Shown here: piece by piece, positions 26,276 to 36,696 of the stretch | Layout of the letters: each line of letters starts with the position of its first letter | Numbering within the stretch: the stretch's first letter is position 1 | Assembly (NCBI GenBank): GCA_903858205.1 | Contig: CAIOHY010000531.1 | Location: forward strand, 1-36,696 | Source of the DNA: an uncultured Cellvibrio sp. | GTDB lineage: Bacteria; Pseudomonadota; Gammaproteobacteria; Pseudomonadales; Cellvibrionaceae | Direction: 5' to 3' | Length of the DNA: 36,696 bases | Made by a program: the position numbers and the translations under genes | The notes under the pieces: model-generated | Told to the model about the DNA's origin: nothing | Database searches by the model: none | Seen by the model: only the letters and a program-made list of their open reading frames with translations

Positions 26276-29200
26276 ATGAGCTTATCCCGCCCTTTTATCC
26301 TCCGCCCCGTTGCCACCTCATTGGTGATGCTGGCGCTATTACTCGCCGGAATTCTAAGCTACCGCATGTTGCCGGTCGCCGCTCTGCCGCAAGTGGATTA
26401 TCCAATCATCCAGATTTTCACCTTTAACCCCGGTGCCAGCCCCGATGTGATGGCGCGCACCGTGACCGCGCCGCTGGAACGCAGCCTCGGGCAGATCCCC
26501 GGTTTGAAGCAGATGTCGTCCACCAGCTCTACCGGTGCCTCTATCATCACCCTGCAATTTTCGCTGGAAGTGGATTTGGGTGTGGCTGAGCAGGAAGTGC
26601 AGTCTGCGCTCAATACCGCCAATAACCTGCTGCCGAATGACTTACCCACCCCGCCGATTTATCGCAAAGTAAACCCCGCCGATGCCCCCATCATGACCCT
26701 TGCGGTCACTTCCGCGAGCCTGCCCTTGCCGGAAGTGTACGATCTGGTGAACTCGCGGATGGCGCAAAAACTGGCGCAGCTGCCCGGTGTGGGGATGGTG
26801 ACTTTGGCCGGCGGCCAGCGCCCGGCGATCCGCATCAAGGTCAACCCCAATGCGCTCGCCAATACCCAGATGAGCCTTGAGCAGGTGCGCAATGCAATCG
26901 TCGCGGCCAACACCAACCAACCCAAAGGCAGTTTCGACGGGGCTCAGCGCTCCACCATGCTCGACGCCAATGACCAGATGCGCTCGACGCAGGAATACCG
27001 CGATTTACTGATCAGTTGGCGCGATGGTTCGCCACTGCGTTTAGGCGATTTAGCGACCGTCGAAAACGGTGCTGAAGACCGCTTCCTCGCCGCCTGGGCC
27101 AATGACCAACCGGCGGTGCTGATCAATATCCAGCGCCAACCGGGCGCCAATGTGATTGATGTGGCGGATAGCGTGCAGGCGTTACTGCCGCAACTTACTG
27201 CCACATTACCGGCAGCGGTGAATGTGGCCATGCTCAGCGACCGCACCCACAGCATCCGCGCCTCGATTCGCGATGTGCAAAAGGAACTGATTTTTGCGAT
27301 CTGCCTAGTGGTCGCCGTGACCTTCGTATTCCTGCGTTCGGTGCCCGCCACGATCATCCCGAGCCTCGCGGTGCCGCTGTCGTTAATCGGCACTTTCGCG
27401 GTGATGTATTTTCTCGATTTCTCGATCAACAACCTGACCCTGATGGCACTCACCATCGCCACCGGATTTGTGGTGGACGACGCGATAGTCATGCTGGAAA
27501 ACGTCGCCCGCCACCGCGAGCAGGGCGAATCACCGATAAATGCAGCGCTCAAGGGCGCGGGGGAAATTGGGTTTACGCTGGTATCGCTCACGATCTCATT
27601 AATCGCGGTGTTGATTCCGCTGCTGTTTATGGGCGATTGGGTTGGGCGATTGTTTCAGGAATTTGCGATTACGCTCGCGGTGGCGATTGGTATTTCGCTG
27701 CTGGTCTCGCTCACCCTCACCCCCATGATGTGCGCGCGTATGCTCAAGCACGCGCCAGTGCATAACGACGCCCAACCGGATTTTATGGAGCGACTGATCG
27801 CCAGCTACGGGCGCGGGCTGGATAAAGTCTTGCAACACCAAACGGCGGCTATGGCGGTAATGATTGGCACAGTGCTGCTCACCGCTGGCCTTTACCTCGC
27901 CGTGCCCAAAGGCTTTTTCCCGATTCAGGACAGCGGTGTAATTCAAGCCGTAACCGAAGCGCCGCAAGATACCTCCTTCAGCGCCATGACCGAGAAGCAG
28001 CAAGCCTTGGCGGAATTGATTCTGCAAGATCCGGATGTGGAAGGGCTTTCATCGTTTATCGGCGTGGACGGCAGCAATATCACTCTCAACTCCGGCCGCT
28101 TGCTGATTAACCTCAAGCCCCACCACGAGCGGGATGCGAGCGCGAGCGACATCATCGACAGACTGCGTGAGCAGATCAAAAGCGTCGCCGGTGTTACCGC
28201 TTGGTTCCAGCCGGTGCAGGAGCTGAGTATCGAAGACCGCGTCAGCCGCACCCAATACCAGTTCAGCCTGACCACGCCGGATTCCGCGTTATTGGATGAG
28301 TGGGTGCCGCGCGTGCTGGAGCGGTTGCGGCAGGAACCGGCGCTCGCCGATGTCGCGTCCGACCTGCAAAACCGTGGCCTGCAGGCCTATGTGGAGATTG
28401 ACCGCGATGCCGCCGCGCGCCTTGGTGTGCGCGTGAGTGATATCGCCGGTGCATTGCAAACCGCCTACGGCCAGCGGCAAATCGCCACCCTGTTTACCCA
28501 AGCGAATCAGTATCGTGTGGTGCTGGAGGTTGATCCGGATTACGCCCAAGGCTTGAAAGCGCTGGAGAATACCTACATCGCCAGCAGCTCCGGCAAACCG
28601 GTGCTGCTCACAACACTCGCCAAAATCACCCAGCGCCCGGCGCCGCTGCTGATCAACCACCAGAGCCAATTTCCCTCAACTACCATCTCCTTCAACCTCG
28701 CGGGCGATGCCTCACTCGGTGAAGCGATCGACGCGATTGAAGCGGCGCAGGCCGAATTGGATTTACCTGCCGCCTTGGAGCTGCGCTTTCAGGGCGCGGC
28801 CGAGGCCTTCCGTGCATCGCTCAGCAATACACTTTGGCTGGTGCTGGCCGCGATAGTGACTATGTATATCGTGCTGGGGATTTTGTATGAGAGTTTTATC
28901 CACCCAGTGACCATTCTTTCCACCCTACCCTCGGCTACCGTGGGTGCTTTGCTCGCATTATTGCTGACTGGTCAGCCACTGGATTTGATCGCAGTGATCG
29001 GCGTGGTGCTGCTGATCGGCTTGGTGAAAAAGAACGGCATTATGATGGTGGACTTTGCACTCGAAGCCCAGCGCAGCCTCGGCCTTAGCCCGCGCGAGGC
29101 GATTCATCGCGCCGCCTTAATGCGCTTCCGCCCGATTTTAATGACCACCCTCGCCGCCTTGTTCGGCGCAATCCCACTCATGCTCGCCAGCGGTTCCGGC

Positions 29201-29356
29201 GCGGAATTGCGCCAACCCTTGGGATTGGTGATGGTGGGAGGATTGTTGGTAAGCCAGGTGTTGACCGTGTTTACCACGCCGGTGGTGTATTTGTTTTTTG
29301 ATCGCTGGGTTGGCAAGCCAACTGCGAATGAATTTGTCGAGGAGGCACAAACGTAG
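26276..29356 (+). CDS. mdtB: RND multidrug efflux pump subunit (MdtB-like)
   Basis: 1026 aa; [85 protein letters not shown]. Confidence 0.88.
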   Translation: MSLSRPFILRPVATSLVMLALLLAGILSYRMLPVAALPQVDYPIIQIFTFNPGASPDVMARTVTAPLERSLGQIPGLKQMSSTSSTGASIITLQFSLEVDLGVAEQEVQSALNTANNLLPNDLPTPPIYRKVNPADAPIMTLAVTSASLPLPEVYDLVNSRMAQKLAQLPGVGMVTLAGGQRPAIRIKVNPNALANTQMSLEQVRNAIVAANTNQPKGSFDGAQRSTMLDANDQMRSTQEYRDLLISWRDGSPLRLGDLATVENGAEDRFLAAWANDQPAVLINIQRQPGANVIDVADSVQALLPQLTATLPAAVNVAMLSDRTHSIRASIRDVQKELIFAICLVVAVTFVFLRSVPATIIPSLAVPLSLIGTFAVMYFLDFSINNLTLMALTIATGFVVDDAIVMLENVARHREQGESPINAALKGAGEIGFTLVSLTISLIAVLIPLLFMGDWVGRLFQEFAITLAVAIGISLLVSLTLTPMMCARMLKHAPVHNDAQPDFMERLIASYGRGLDKVLQHQTAAMAVMIGTVLLTAGLYLAVPKGFFPIQDSGVIQAVTEAPQDTSFSAMTEKQQALAELILQDPDVEGLSSFIGVDGSNITLNSGRLLINLKPHHERDASASDIIDRLREQIKSVAGVTAWFQPVQELSIEDRVSRTQYQFSLTTPDSALLDEWVPRVLERLRQEPALADVASDLQNRGLQAYVEIDRDAAARLGVRVSDIAGALQTAYGQRQIATLFTQANQYRVVLEVDPDYAQGLKALENTYIASSSGKPVLLTTLAKITQRPAPLLINHQSQFPSTTISFNLAGDASLGEAIDAIEAAQAELDLPAALELRFQGAAEAFRASLSNTLWLVLAAIVTMYIVLGILYESFIHPVTILSTLPSATVGALLALLLTGQPLDLIAVIGVVLLIGLVKKNGIMMVDFALEAQRSLGLSPREAIHRAALMRFRPILMTTLAALFGAIPLMLASGSGAELRQPLGLVMVGGLLVSQVLTVFTTPVVYLFFDRWVGKPTANEFVEEAQT

Positions 29357-29442
29357 GTTGGGCAGCCATGCCCAACATTTGTAAGCCGAACCTGATTATG
29401 TTCGGAAAGAGCATTTGTTGGGCATAGCTGCCCAACCTACGT
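29351..29442. repeat. nested palindromic element between mdtB-like and mdtC-like genes
   Basis: Arms ACGTAGGTTGGGCAGCCATGCCCAACA (29351-29377) and TGTTGGGCATAGCTGCCCAACCTACGT (29416-29442), inverted with one mismatch; each arm is itself a hairpin, with an inner CCGAAC...GTTCGG. Confidence 0.9.
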
Positions 29443-29450
29443 AAAACATC

Positions 29451-32400
29451 ATGTTCATCGCAGATCCCTTTATAAAACGCCCGGTCGCCTCCAGCTTGTT
29501 AGCGGTCGGCACTGTCCTGCTCGGGCTTTTAGCCTTTCGCATGCTGCCGGTCGCACCCTTGCCGCAGGTGGATTTCCCCGCCGTACAAATCTACGCAGGC
29601 TTACCCGGCGCCAGCCCGGAAAGTATGGCGGCGACGGTGGCGACACCGCTGGAGCGCGCCCTCGGCAGCATTCCGGGCGTGACGGCGATTAACTCCAACT
29701 CGACCCAAGGCTCAACCTTTATCTGGGTGGAATTCACCCTCGACCGGGACTTGGATTCCGCCGCGCGCGATGTGCAAGCCGCACTTAACGCCGCTCGTGG
29801 CCAGTTACCTGCGGGTATGCCGGGCAATCCGGGTTATCGCAAAATCAGCCCATCGCAAGCGCCGATTATGGCGCTCGCGCTCAGCTCGCCCAACCTCTCG
29901 CCTGCGGCTCTGTATGACTCAGCCGCCACCATACTTGCGCAGAAACTCTCGCAAATTAAAGGCGTCGGCCAAGTGGGAATCGACGGCGCTTCCCTGGCCG
30001 CCGTGCGTATCCAACTCAACCCCAATGCCCTCGCCCATTACGGCATTGCCTTGGATGAAGTGCGCAACGCGGTCGCTAACGCCAATGTGATGCGCCCGGT
30101 TGGCATGCTCGAAGAAAACGATACCCGCTGGCAGGTGCATACCAATGAAAGCCTGCGTTCAGCCAGGGATTACCAGACTCTCGTAATCCGCTACGGCGAT
30201 GAAGGTGGTGTAGTGCGCCTGCAGGATGTCGCCACCGTTACCGATTCCGTCGAGAACCGCTACACCGATGGTTTCCACAACCAAAGCTCGGCGGTGACCC
30301 TGACCGTGAGCCGTCAGACCGGCGCCAATATCGTCGAAACCATTGACGCGATTAACACCCAACTGCCCGCACTGCGCGCCCTTATGCCCGCCGATACCCA
30401 ACTCAAAGTAGTAATGGATCGTTCACCCGGCATCCGCGCAACGCTCAAAGAAGCGCAAATCACGCTGGTGCTTTCAGTCTTGTTAGTGGTCGGTGTGGTC
30501 TGGGTATTTCTCGGCAGTGCCCGCAGCGCGCTTATCCCCAGCCTTGCGATTCCGGTGGCGATTATCGGCGCCTTTGCGGTCATGTATCTCTACGGTTTTT
30601 CGCTCAACAACCTCTCGCTGATGGCGCTGATTGTCGCCGCCGGATTAGTCGTAGACGATGCAATCGTGGTGCTGGAAAACATCAAACGCCATATCGAGCG
30701 TGGCCTTTCGCCCTTTCAAGCGGCGATCCAAGGCACACGCGAAGTAGGCTTTACGCTGCTGGCGATGAATATCACGCTGGTGGTGGTCTTTATCTCGATT
30801 TTATTGATGGGCGGCGTGGTGGAAAAACTCTTCCGCGAATTCTCCATCACCCTCGCTGCAGCGATGATTATTTCGCTCGCCGTATCACTCAGTCTCACAC
30901 CCGCGCTTTGCGCCCAACTGTTAAAGGCCGAACCAAAAAAAGAACATAAACCCGGTATTTTTGATGACATCAAACACGGCTACTCCATCGCACTGGATTG
31001 GGCGCTGCGCCATAGCCGCATAGTGTTATTGATTCTTGCGGGCGTCATCGGCCTGAATATTTACCTCTACGTCGCGATTCCCAAAACCATGCTGCCCGAG
31101 CAAGACACCGGCCAAATGACCGGCTGGATTCGCGGCGACGATGGCTTTTCGTTTCAATTGATGCAACCGAAAATCCAGCAATTCCGCCAACTCCTGTTAG
31201 CTGATCCGGCGGTAGAAGATGTATTCGGCGCGAGCGGTGGCGGCAACGGCGTGAGCAACGCCTGGATGCGCATCAGTCTCAAACCTATGGCCGAGCGCGG
31301 CGTGTCGGTGCATGAAGTGGTGGACAGATTGCGTCGTCAAATGCCGAGCATTCCCGGCGCTATGTTGATGATCGGCCCCGACCAAGACATCCGCCTCAGC
31401 TCGCCCTTTAGCCGCAGCGAACAGGAACTTATGCTGCTCGCCGACGATTTAAAACTGCTGCACAAATGGGCCGCAAAAATCACCACCGCGATGGAAAAAA
31501 TGCCGGAGCTGACCGAGATCGACGGCGTAAAAGAAGAAGGCACCCAGCAAGTTGTACTCACCATCGACCGCGAAGCCGCGCAGCGCTTGGGCGTGAACAT
31601 GAACGCGGTCGCCAGCATGCTCAACAACTCGTTTTCGCAGCGGCAAGTTTCCACCATGTTCGACGAAATGAACCAATATCGCGTGGTGATGGAATTGGAG
31701 CCCGGCTACACCGCAACGCCCGCTGTGCTGGAGCAACTACAAGTTATCACTAACGATGGCAAACGCGTTCCGCTCTCGACTTTTTCCAGTTTTAATTACG
31801 GTTTGGCAGAAGACCGCGTGCGCCATAGCAATCAATTTGCATCCGAGAGCATTGGTTACGGCGTGGCGGAAAATTTCACTGAAGAACAAGCCCGCGCCGC
31901 AATCGAAACCAAAATCGCCGAGCTGATGGTTCCTAAAGAAGTCTACCTCGCACCCGCTGGCAGCAGTCGCCCCGGTTGGGGGCCAAGCACACCTGGCATG
32001 GCGCAAGATCCGGCGGTATTAATTGCCTGTGTGCTGCTTGCGGTGTATTTAATTCTGGGGATTTTGTACGAGAGCACCATTCACCCGCTCACGATTTTAT
32101 CGACGCTGCCCTCAGCGGGAATCGGCGCATTACTCGCATTGCGTTTAAGCGATACACCGTTCAGTTTGATTGCGATGCTCGGTTTATTTTTATTGATCGG
32201 CATCGTCATGAAAAACGCGATTTTGATGATCGACTTCGCGTTGGAACTGGAACGCAAAGAGGGATTATCCTCGCGTGATTCCATTTTCCAAGCCGCACTC
32301 CTGCGTCTGCGCCCGATTATGATGACCAACCTCGCCGGCCTGCTCGGTGCGCTGCCGTTAATTCTCAGCTTTAACGAAGGCTCGGAACTGCGCACCCCGC

Positions 32401-32549
32401 TCGGCATCACCATCATCGGCGGCCTCGCTGTCAGCCAATTGCTCACACTTTTCACTACGCCCGTGGTGTATTTGTATATGGAGAAGGTGAGGAATTGGGG
32501 GTTGGGCAAAAAGGTAAGACAGGCGAATCAAGCCGTGGCACCAAATTAA
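29451..32549 (+). CDS. mdtC: RND multidrug efflux pump subunit (MdtC-like)
   Basis: 1032 aa; FIKRPVASSLLAVGTVLLGLLAFRMLPVAPLPQVDFPAVQIYAGLPGASPESMAATVATPLERALGSIPGV, GLVVDDAIVVLENIKRH. Confidence 0.88.
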   Translation: MFIADPFIKRPVASSLLAVGTVLLGLLAFRMLPVAPLPQVDFPAVQIYAGLPGASPESMAATVATPLERALGSIPGVTAINSNSTQGSTFIWVEFTLDRDLDSAARDVQAALNAARGQLPAGMPGNPGYRKISPSQAPIMALALSSPNLSPAALYDSAATILAQKLSQIKGVGQVGIDGASLAAVRIQLNPNALAHYGIALDEVRNAVANANVMRPVGMLEENDTRWQVHTNESLRSARDYQTLVIRYGDEGGVVRLQDVATVTDSVENRYTDGFHNQSSAVTLTVSRQTGANIVETIDAINTQLPALRALMPADTQLKVVMDRSPGIRATLKEAQITLVLSVLLVVGVVWVFLGSARSALIPSLAIPVAIIGAFAVMYLYGFSLNNLSLMALIVAAGLVVDDAIVVLENIKRHIERGLSPFQAAIQGTREVGFTLLAMNITLVVVFISILLMGGVVEKLFREFSITLAAAMIISLAVSLSLTPALCAQLLKAEPKKEHKPGIFDDIKHGYSIALDWALRHSRIVLLILAGVIGLNIYLYVAIPKTMLPEQDTGQMTGWIRGDDGFSFQLMQPKIQQFRQLLLADPAVEDVFGASGGGNGVSNAWMRISLKPMAERGVSVHEVVDRLRRQMPSIPGAMLMIGPDQDIRLSSPFSRSEQELMLLADDLKLLHKWAAKITTAMEKMPELTEIDGVKEEGTQQVVLTIDREAAQRLGVNMNAVASMLNNSFSQRQVSTMFDEMNQYRVVMELEPGYTATPAVLEQLQVITNDGKRVPLSTFSSFNYGLAEDRVRHSNQFASESIGYGVAENFTEEQARAAIETKIAELMVPKEVYLAPAGSSRPGWGPSTPGMAQDPAVLIACVLLAVYLILGILYESTIHPLTILSTLPSAGIGALLALRLSDTPFSLIAMLGLFLLIGIVMKNAILMIDFALELERKEGLSSRDSIFQAALLRLRPIMMTNLAGLLGALPLILSFNEGSELRTPLGITIIGGLAVSQLLTLFTTPVVYLYMEKVRNWGLGKKVRQANQAVAPN

Positions 32550-32553
32550 AGTC

Positions 32554-32576
32554 TGGCATATGGTTGACATATGCCA
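32554..32576. promoter_or_regulatory. operator-like inverted repeat upstream of vapBC
   Basis: TGGCATATG-GTTGA-CATATGCCA (perfect 9-bp arms) overlapping a TTGACA (32564-32569) / TAAATA (32586-32591) promoter-like pair with 16-bp spacing. Confidence 0.65.
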
Positions 32577-32628
32577 AGCTTTGGCTAAATACTAACCACA
32601 GAACATTCGATATCTGCAGGAGGTATTT

Positions 32629-32859
32629 ATGCGCACCGTATCCATATTCACCAATGGTAAAAATCAGGCTGTACGCCTGCCAAAAGACATGGAATACCAA
32701 GGCATCAGCGAATTGGAAATCATCAAAGAGGGCGATACCTTAATTCTTCGCCCAACTCGCCCCAGCTGGACATCCCTCACCGAGCTTCCCAGAGCCGACG
32801 ACGATTTTCTAACGGATCGCACCGACGTAATTGCTGATGAAGGACGATTCACACTGTGA
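32629..32859 (+). CDS. vapB: VapB-type antitoxin (AbrB/MazE-like fold)
   Basis: RTVSIFTNGKNQAVRLPKDMEYQGISELEIIKEGDTLILRPTRPSW; AGGAGGT ribosome-binding site; overlaps the toxin start. Confidence 0.88.
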   Translation: MRTVSIFTNGKNQAVRLPKDMEYQGISELEIIKEGDTLILRPTRPSWTSLTELPRADDDFLTDRTDVIADEGRFTL

Positions 32860-33272
32860 AATCGACCTACATGTTAGACACCTGCATTTGCTCCTTTCTC
32901 ATGCGCGAGCAGCCTGTTGCCGTTTTGCAACGGCTTGCGAATGCCGTCACCGAACAACACCGTATCGTCATCTCCGCTATCACCTACTCCGAAATGAGGT
33001 TTGGTGCGATTGGGAAAAAAGCGTCCCCTAAACACAGTCTGTTAGTGGATGAATTTATCAAACGCCTTGATGCAATTCTCCCTTGGGATAAAGATGCGGT
33101 AGATGCAACAGTAAACGTGAAATTACAGTTGGCAAATGCCGGAATTCCAATTGGCCCAAACGACACCGCCATCGCCGGTCATGCCATCGCACGGAACTGC
33201 ATATTAGTAACGAATAATCTGCGCGAATTTAATCGGGTGAACGGATTGTTAGTTGAAGATTGGGCAAGTTAA
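32856..33272 (+). CDS. vapC: VapC-type PIN-domain ribonuclease toxin
   Basis: YMLDTCICSFLM, ISAITYSEMRFGA, IGPNDTAIAGHAIA, LVTNNLREFNRVNGLLVEDW. Confidence 0.92.
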   Translation: MKSTYMLDTCICSFLMREQPVAVLQRLANAVTEQHRIVISAITYSEMRFGAIGKKASPKHSLLVDEFIKRLDAILPWDKDAVDATVNVKLQLANAGIPIGPNDTAIAGHAIARNCILVTNNLREFNRVNGLLVEDWAS

Positions 33273-33555
33273 GTAGCGTTTATTTACATATCATTCTTAA
33301 AAAACCGCGCCTAGTCTTATAAAAAACCAATTATTTTTTCGCTTCAAATAACATCTGCGCAAACTTTCAGCGATCGGTCGTTTAAACCTTCGCACAAGCT
33401 CACCAGCGTGTAATAGCCCGTAATAACCCATCATTCACTGAGCAACTATGCTGTTCGGCGCAGGCGTTGCTTCACGCTCGTCATTAACACTATGCAACAG
33501 GGAGTTGATCAAGCCATAGAACATTAAAAATATTTCCGAAAAATAAGGATTCGTT

Positions 33556-34591
33556 ATGAAAAAAAATGAAAACAAAATCCGTGTTTTAATTGATACCGAT
33601 GCCGACTTTGATGATTACATGGCGATGCTGTACTTACTCAAGCATCCCGCTATCGATGTTACCGGCATTACTGTTACGGGTACCGGTGATGTTCATTTAA
33701 CGCCAGGAGTAAGCAATGTCAGCAATATGTTGACACTGCTGGACAATTCCGACGCATTAAAATTCCGGTAGCACGCGGCGCAAAAGCGCCAATGATTTAT
33801 AGCAACACCTTCCCCGGTGATGCCCGAGAAGCGGCAAATGTTCATTACGACGCTCCCTTCCCAGCAAAAAACCCCAACGCCACTCTGGATGATGCGCAAG
33901 CTTTTTTGCGCGATTACTTTATTAATAGCAACCTACCAACAACACTTTTGTGTATTGGTGGCGGATCTAATTGGGGGCGGCTGTTTGATTCTGCCAAAAC
34001 CGATCCGGAATTACGCGCAGCACTGGATAAAAATCTGAAACACATTGTGATGATGGGAGGAAACCTGTTACCGGAATTTGTAACACCGGGCGCTGAAGGC
34101 AATATCCAACCCACACTACAACCCAATCCTTACTACACCAACAAAGCTGCCGAGTGGAATATTTTTGTGGATGTTCGCGGCGCGCAGGAAATTTTTGCCA
34201 GCGGCATTCCCATCACTCTGGTTGCATTAAATGCAACATCGCAAGTGCCTATCACCCAAGAATTTGTCGCTTAGCTTGCAACGATTAATAATCCTGTCGC
34301 AACATTTCTCACACAAGTGTTAGAAAGCAGCACTATCAAAGATGGCATTGGCGCTTATCTCGATTTTTGGGACCCGCTTGCCGCTTGCCGCTTGCCGCTT
34401 GCGTAATTACCAACCCTGAACTCGTAACTACGCAATCATTTTCCATTCGTGTCGAACAAGAACTCGATGAAGAAAATGATAAATCCGGCATGATCATCGT
34501 CGATCAAAAAAATGGTTATCCGGTACAAGTCGCATTGACCGCGAATGCCAGTGCGGTGTACAGCACTTTTCTGGAAATAATTACCAACTAA
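33556..34591 (+). pseudogene. inosine/uridine-preferring nucleoside hydrolase-like pseudogene
   Basis: RVLIDTDADFDDYMAMLYLLKHPAIDVTGITVTGTGD... continues in other frames as IPVARGAKAPMIYSNTFPGDAREA...KHIVMMGGNL...EWNIFVDVRGAQEIFASGIPITLVALNATSQVPI, then LDFWDPLAA and CVITNPELVTTQSFSIRVE. Frameshift near 33760, in-frame TAG at 34272-34274, frameshift at 34375-34402. Confidence 0.88.
34375..34402 (+). repeat. four tandem perfect copies of CGCTTGC
   Basis: CGCTTGC x4 inside the pseudogene; two copies would restore FWDPLAACVITNPEL in frame. Confidence 0.9.
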
Positions 34592-34663
34592 AGACATTCG
34601 CTTTCCATTTATTTATTTCTAATTCATATTTTTCACTCCACATTTTTTAATCAGGATTTTGTT

Positions 34664-36028
34664 ATGAAACGAGCACTCTTTGCTATTGCCTGCAGTATTG
34701 CAGCCAGTGGTGCACTTGCACAAAGCGCCAAAACCGAAGCCTATCGCAACGCGGCTGTACCTGCGCCAGCTAGCTGGCAAGGGCCAACATTTAAATTGAG
34801 TCACGATTATCCGCAAACAAAACCACAAGCGTGCAGTGTTACTGAATGCCCCTGGCTGGGAATACCCTTGCCAACCAAAACCAACTTTACCGATGCGGGA
34901 ATTCCCGTGTGGAAAGACGGCGGTGTTTACGACAATTACATTAACGCTATTCTCGATTATGTAAAAAAAGGCCAGACAACGGATTTAAATAATCAGGAAG
35001 GACTTAAAGTACAAGTGAATGGAAAGACAGAATGGTTCCATATTCCCTGGATGGCATTTGATAAGCACACCGGGCGCGAATTTGTTCATGGCTTAACTAA
35101 TGAACGTACCGCCGTTATCAGCGATTTTTACGGCCAAGACCGTTTGGGCGTGCATTCATTGGTCGGCGCAACACCCGGCAATGAACAAGGTTTTGAAACC
35201 TGGGCGGTAGGTATGTACAACAGTTACGGCGGTTACACAGTTGGCCAAAGCTGGAGCAAAAAAGGCACACCAAATATTGACACTATCAACGGAATTAAAG
35301 CCTTGAAAGGCATGCCTTTTATGCAAGGTACGGTGGTGGTTAAATTTTTATTTACCACTGCAACACCGGAAGAAGTGTCTTATTTAAAAGGCAGCCCGGA
35401 ATGGCAAGCCGATCGCCATCTTGAAGTCGATAATAAATTTCAATGCAAACGCGAAGTACAAACCGTTCGACTGGTGCAAGTGAATGTCGCTGTTGTTGAT
35501 GAGCGCTCACCCAGTCGCTGGGTTTACGGCACCTTTGCCTATCTCGATGGCAAAGGCAAAACCGTGTGGGACAATTTAAAACCGGTGGGATTGCAATGGG
35601 GTATGGACTCCTGGACTTTCCCTGCAGTGCCACAAGCAGAATCAATTCCTGCGCGTCAAAGTGTGCTGAACAAATCCATCAGCGCGTTTGAGCACTATGG
35701 TTGCAACGGTCGTCTTGCAGGTCCGGTGGATAACAAACTCAGTTCATGCCTCTCTTGTCATGGCGGTGCTTTCGCCAATACCGCTGGTTACACTTTTGCT
35801 GAAGGTGCCTACGGACCACCAGTGTTTGGATTTGAAGGTTTATGTACGCAATACAGTCAGGACAACGCCGAATATTTTCAAACCATTCAATTCCCGCAAG
35901 CTTACACCGGCGGTAATTATCCCGATGCGATGAATATGGATACCTCTCTGCAAATGCAAATCGCCATGCAGGAATGGGCATTGTTTAAACAAAACGGCAC
36001 AGCCGCTGCAGCTTGCGAGGTGAAATAA
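34664..36028 (+). CDS. secreted protein with a C-terminal CxxCH (possible c-type heme site)
   Basis: Signal peptide MKRALFAIACSIAASGALAQS; KLSSCLSCHGGAFANTAGYTF. Confidence 0.7.
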   Translation: MKRALFAIACSIAASGALAQSAKTEAYRNAAVPAPASWQGPTFKLSHDYPQTKPQACSVTECPWLGIPLPTKTNFTDAGIPVWKDGGVYDNYINAILDYVKKGQTTDLNNQEGLKVQVNGKTEWFHIPWMAFDKHTGREFVHGLTNERTAVISDFYGQDRLGVHSLVGATPGNEQGFETWAVGMYNSYGGYTVGQSWSKKGTPNIDTINGIKALKGMPFMQGTVVVKFLFTTATPEEVSYLKGSPEWQADRHLEVDNKFQCKREVQTVRLVQVNVAVVDERSPSRWVYGTFAYLDGKGKTVWDNLKPVGLQWGMDSWTFPAVPQAESIPARQSVLNKSISAFEHYGCNGRLAGPVDNKLSSCLSCHGGAFANTAGYTFAEGAYGPPVFGFEGLCTQYSQDNAEYFQTIQFPQAYTGGNYPDAMNMDTSLQMQIAMQEWALFKQNGTAAAACEVK

Positions 36029-36696
36029 TGAAAAAATTTATTATCGCCTCATGTTTATTTGCGGCAACCGGTTCCACTGCATTTGCAGCAGAGAATTTAT
36101 ACAAAGATCTTAAACCGGTAATCAGTGGCCAACATCTCAATGAAGTTCCACCACAACCGTTTGCAGCGTCGGGCGTGGTAAAACGCCCCTACTTTGACTA
36201 CTTCAATTGGCAAAACTTTATTGCACTCATGTGGCCCAGCAAAGTAGGTTCTCACGGAGTCCCTTACAAGCCAAACGACAAAAGTGTATTCGGGAAATAT
36301 AACGCCGACCTGCTACCGGTATGGCTCGGATATAAACCGGCCTTTGACTTGTTCCCGCAAAACGGCACTAAACCTATCGCCTGGGAGAGAAATAATGGCA
36401 CAGCAGTTTGTCGCAATATAAAACCCGGCGACAAACGCGCAGTGTTAATTAGCGGCTCACAATTCACCTCTGTTGCCGATGAACTTGACCAGGCATTTGG
36501 CGGCCGCTGCCAGACCAGACCGGCATATTCACGCGCTATGAAGTGCGTATGAATAAAGTGGAGTACGATTATGTGCGAGACAACGGTTATTACAACAAAA
36601 GCAATTGGCCGAGCGATGGCGTTAATTTCCCCGCCGGTAACGGTAAAGACATTAGCGGTGTAATCGAAGTGAAGGCCGCATGGCGCGATTTGCGCA
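36013..36696 (+). pseudogene. secreted protein, frameshifted, continues off the right edge
   Basis: Signal peptide MKKFIIASCLFAATGSTAFAAE; ORF to 36552 loses sense after ELDQAFGG; another frame continues PLPDQTGIFTRYEVRMNKVEYDYVRDNGYYNKSNWPSDGVNFPAGNGKDISGVIEVKAAWRDLR. Could be a sequencing error. Confidence 0.6.

Noticed and set aside
26354-32509. Many antisense ORFs within the RND pump genes
   Set aside because: Typical shadow ORFs of GC-biased coding DNA; the + strand gives unmistakable RND proteins.
34375-34402. CRISPR-like repeat array
   Set aside because: Four head-to-tail 7-bp units without spacers are a microsatellite-type tract, not CRISPR. No CRISPR array or cas genes were seen in the window.
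1-36696. tRNA, rRNA, prophage or transposase genes
   Set aside because: None recognised on either strand by eye; a tRNAscan/ISfinder run would be needed to exclude small or degenerate copies.

Overview
Gammaproteobacterial-type chromosomal window (lineage not established; the style resembles Cellvibrio-like genomes, which is inference only). The most interesting part is about 1-14.7 kb. It looks like a self-contained, quorum-sensing-controlled small-molecule locus: an EmrAB-like exporter; a condensation-like/PCP/adenylation/ACAD/ACAD operon; a RidA-family protein; an SDR; a luxI-dapF-like-ACAD-ACAD' operon; a degenerate RibD-like protein; and a LuxR receptor. Three of the four promoter regions examined here carry one or two near-identical 20-bp lux-box-like palindromes (CTGT-N8-ACAG/T, four sites in total). 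Several enzyme homologues in the locus lack canonical catalytic residues: DapF without either Cys, RibD-like without the zinc and reductase motifs, and RidA with Arg105 replaced by Met. The acyl-CoA dehydrogenases look like complementary half-subunits. The rest of the window contains: PaiB-like, SRPBCC and DJ-1/PfpI-like genes; two Crp-like regulators flanking an apparently internally deleted hybrid histidine kinase, a REC-PAS response regulator and a tandem-domain OmpA protein; a BON-domain gene remnant; an MdtABC-type RND pump with a nested palindromic element between its two pump genes; a VapBC toxin-antitoxin module with an operator-like inverted repeat; a decayed nucleoside hydrolase pseudogene (frameshift, stop, and a 7-bp repeat expansion); and two secreted proteins at the right edge, one with a CxxCH motif and one frameshifted. 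All calls come from reading translations and motifs; no database search was run.
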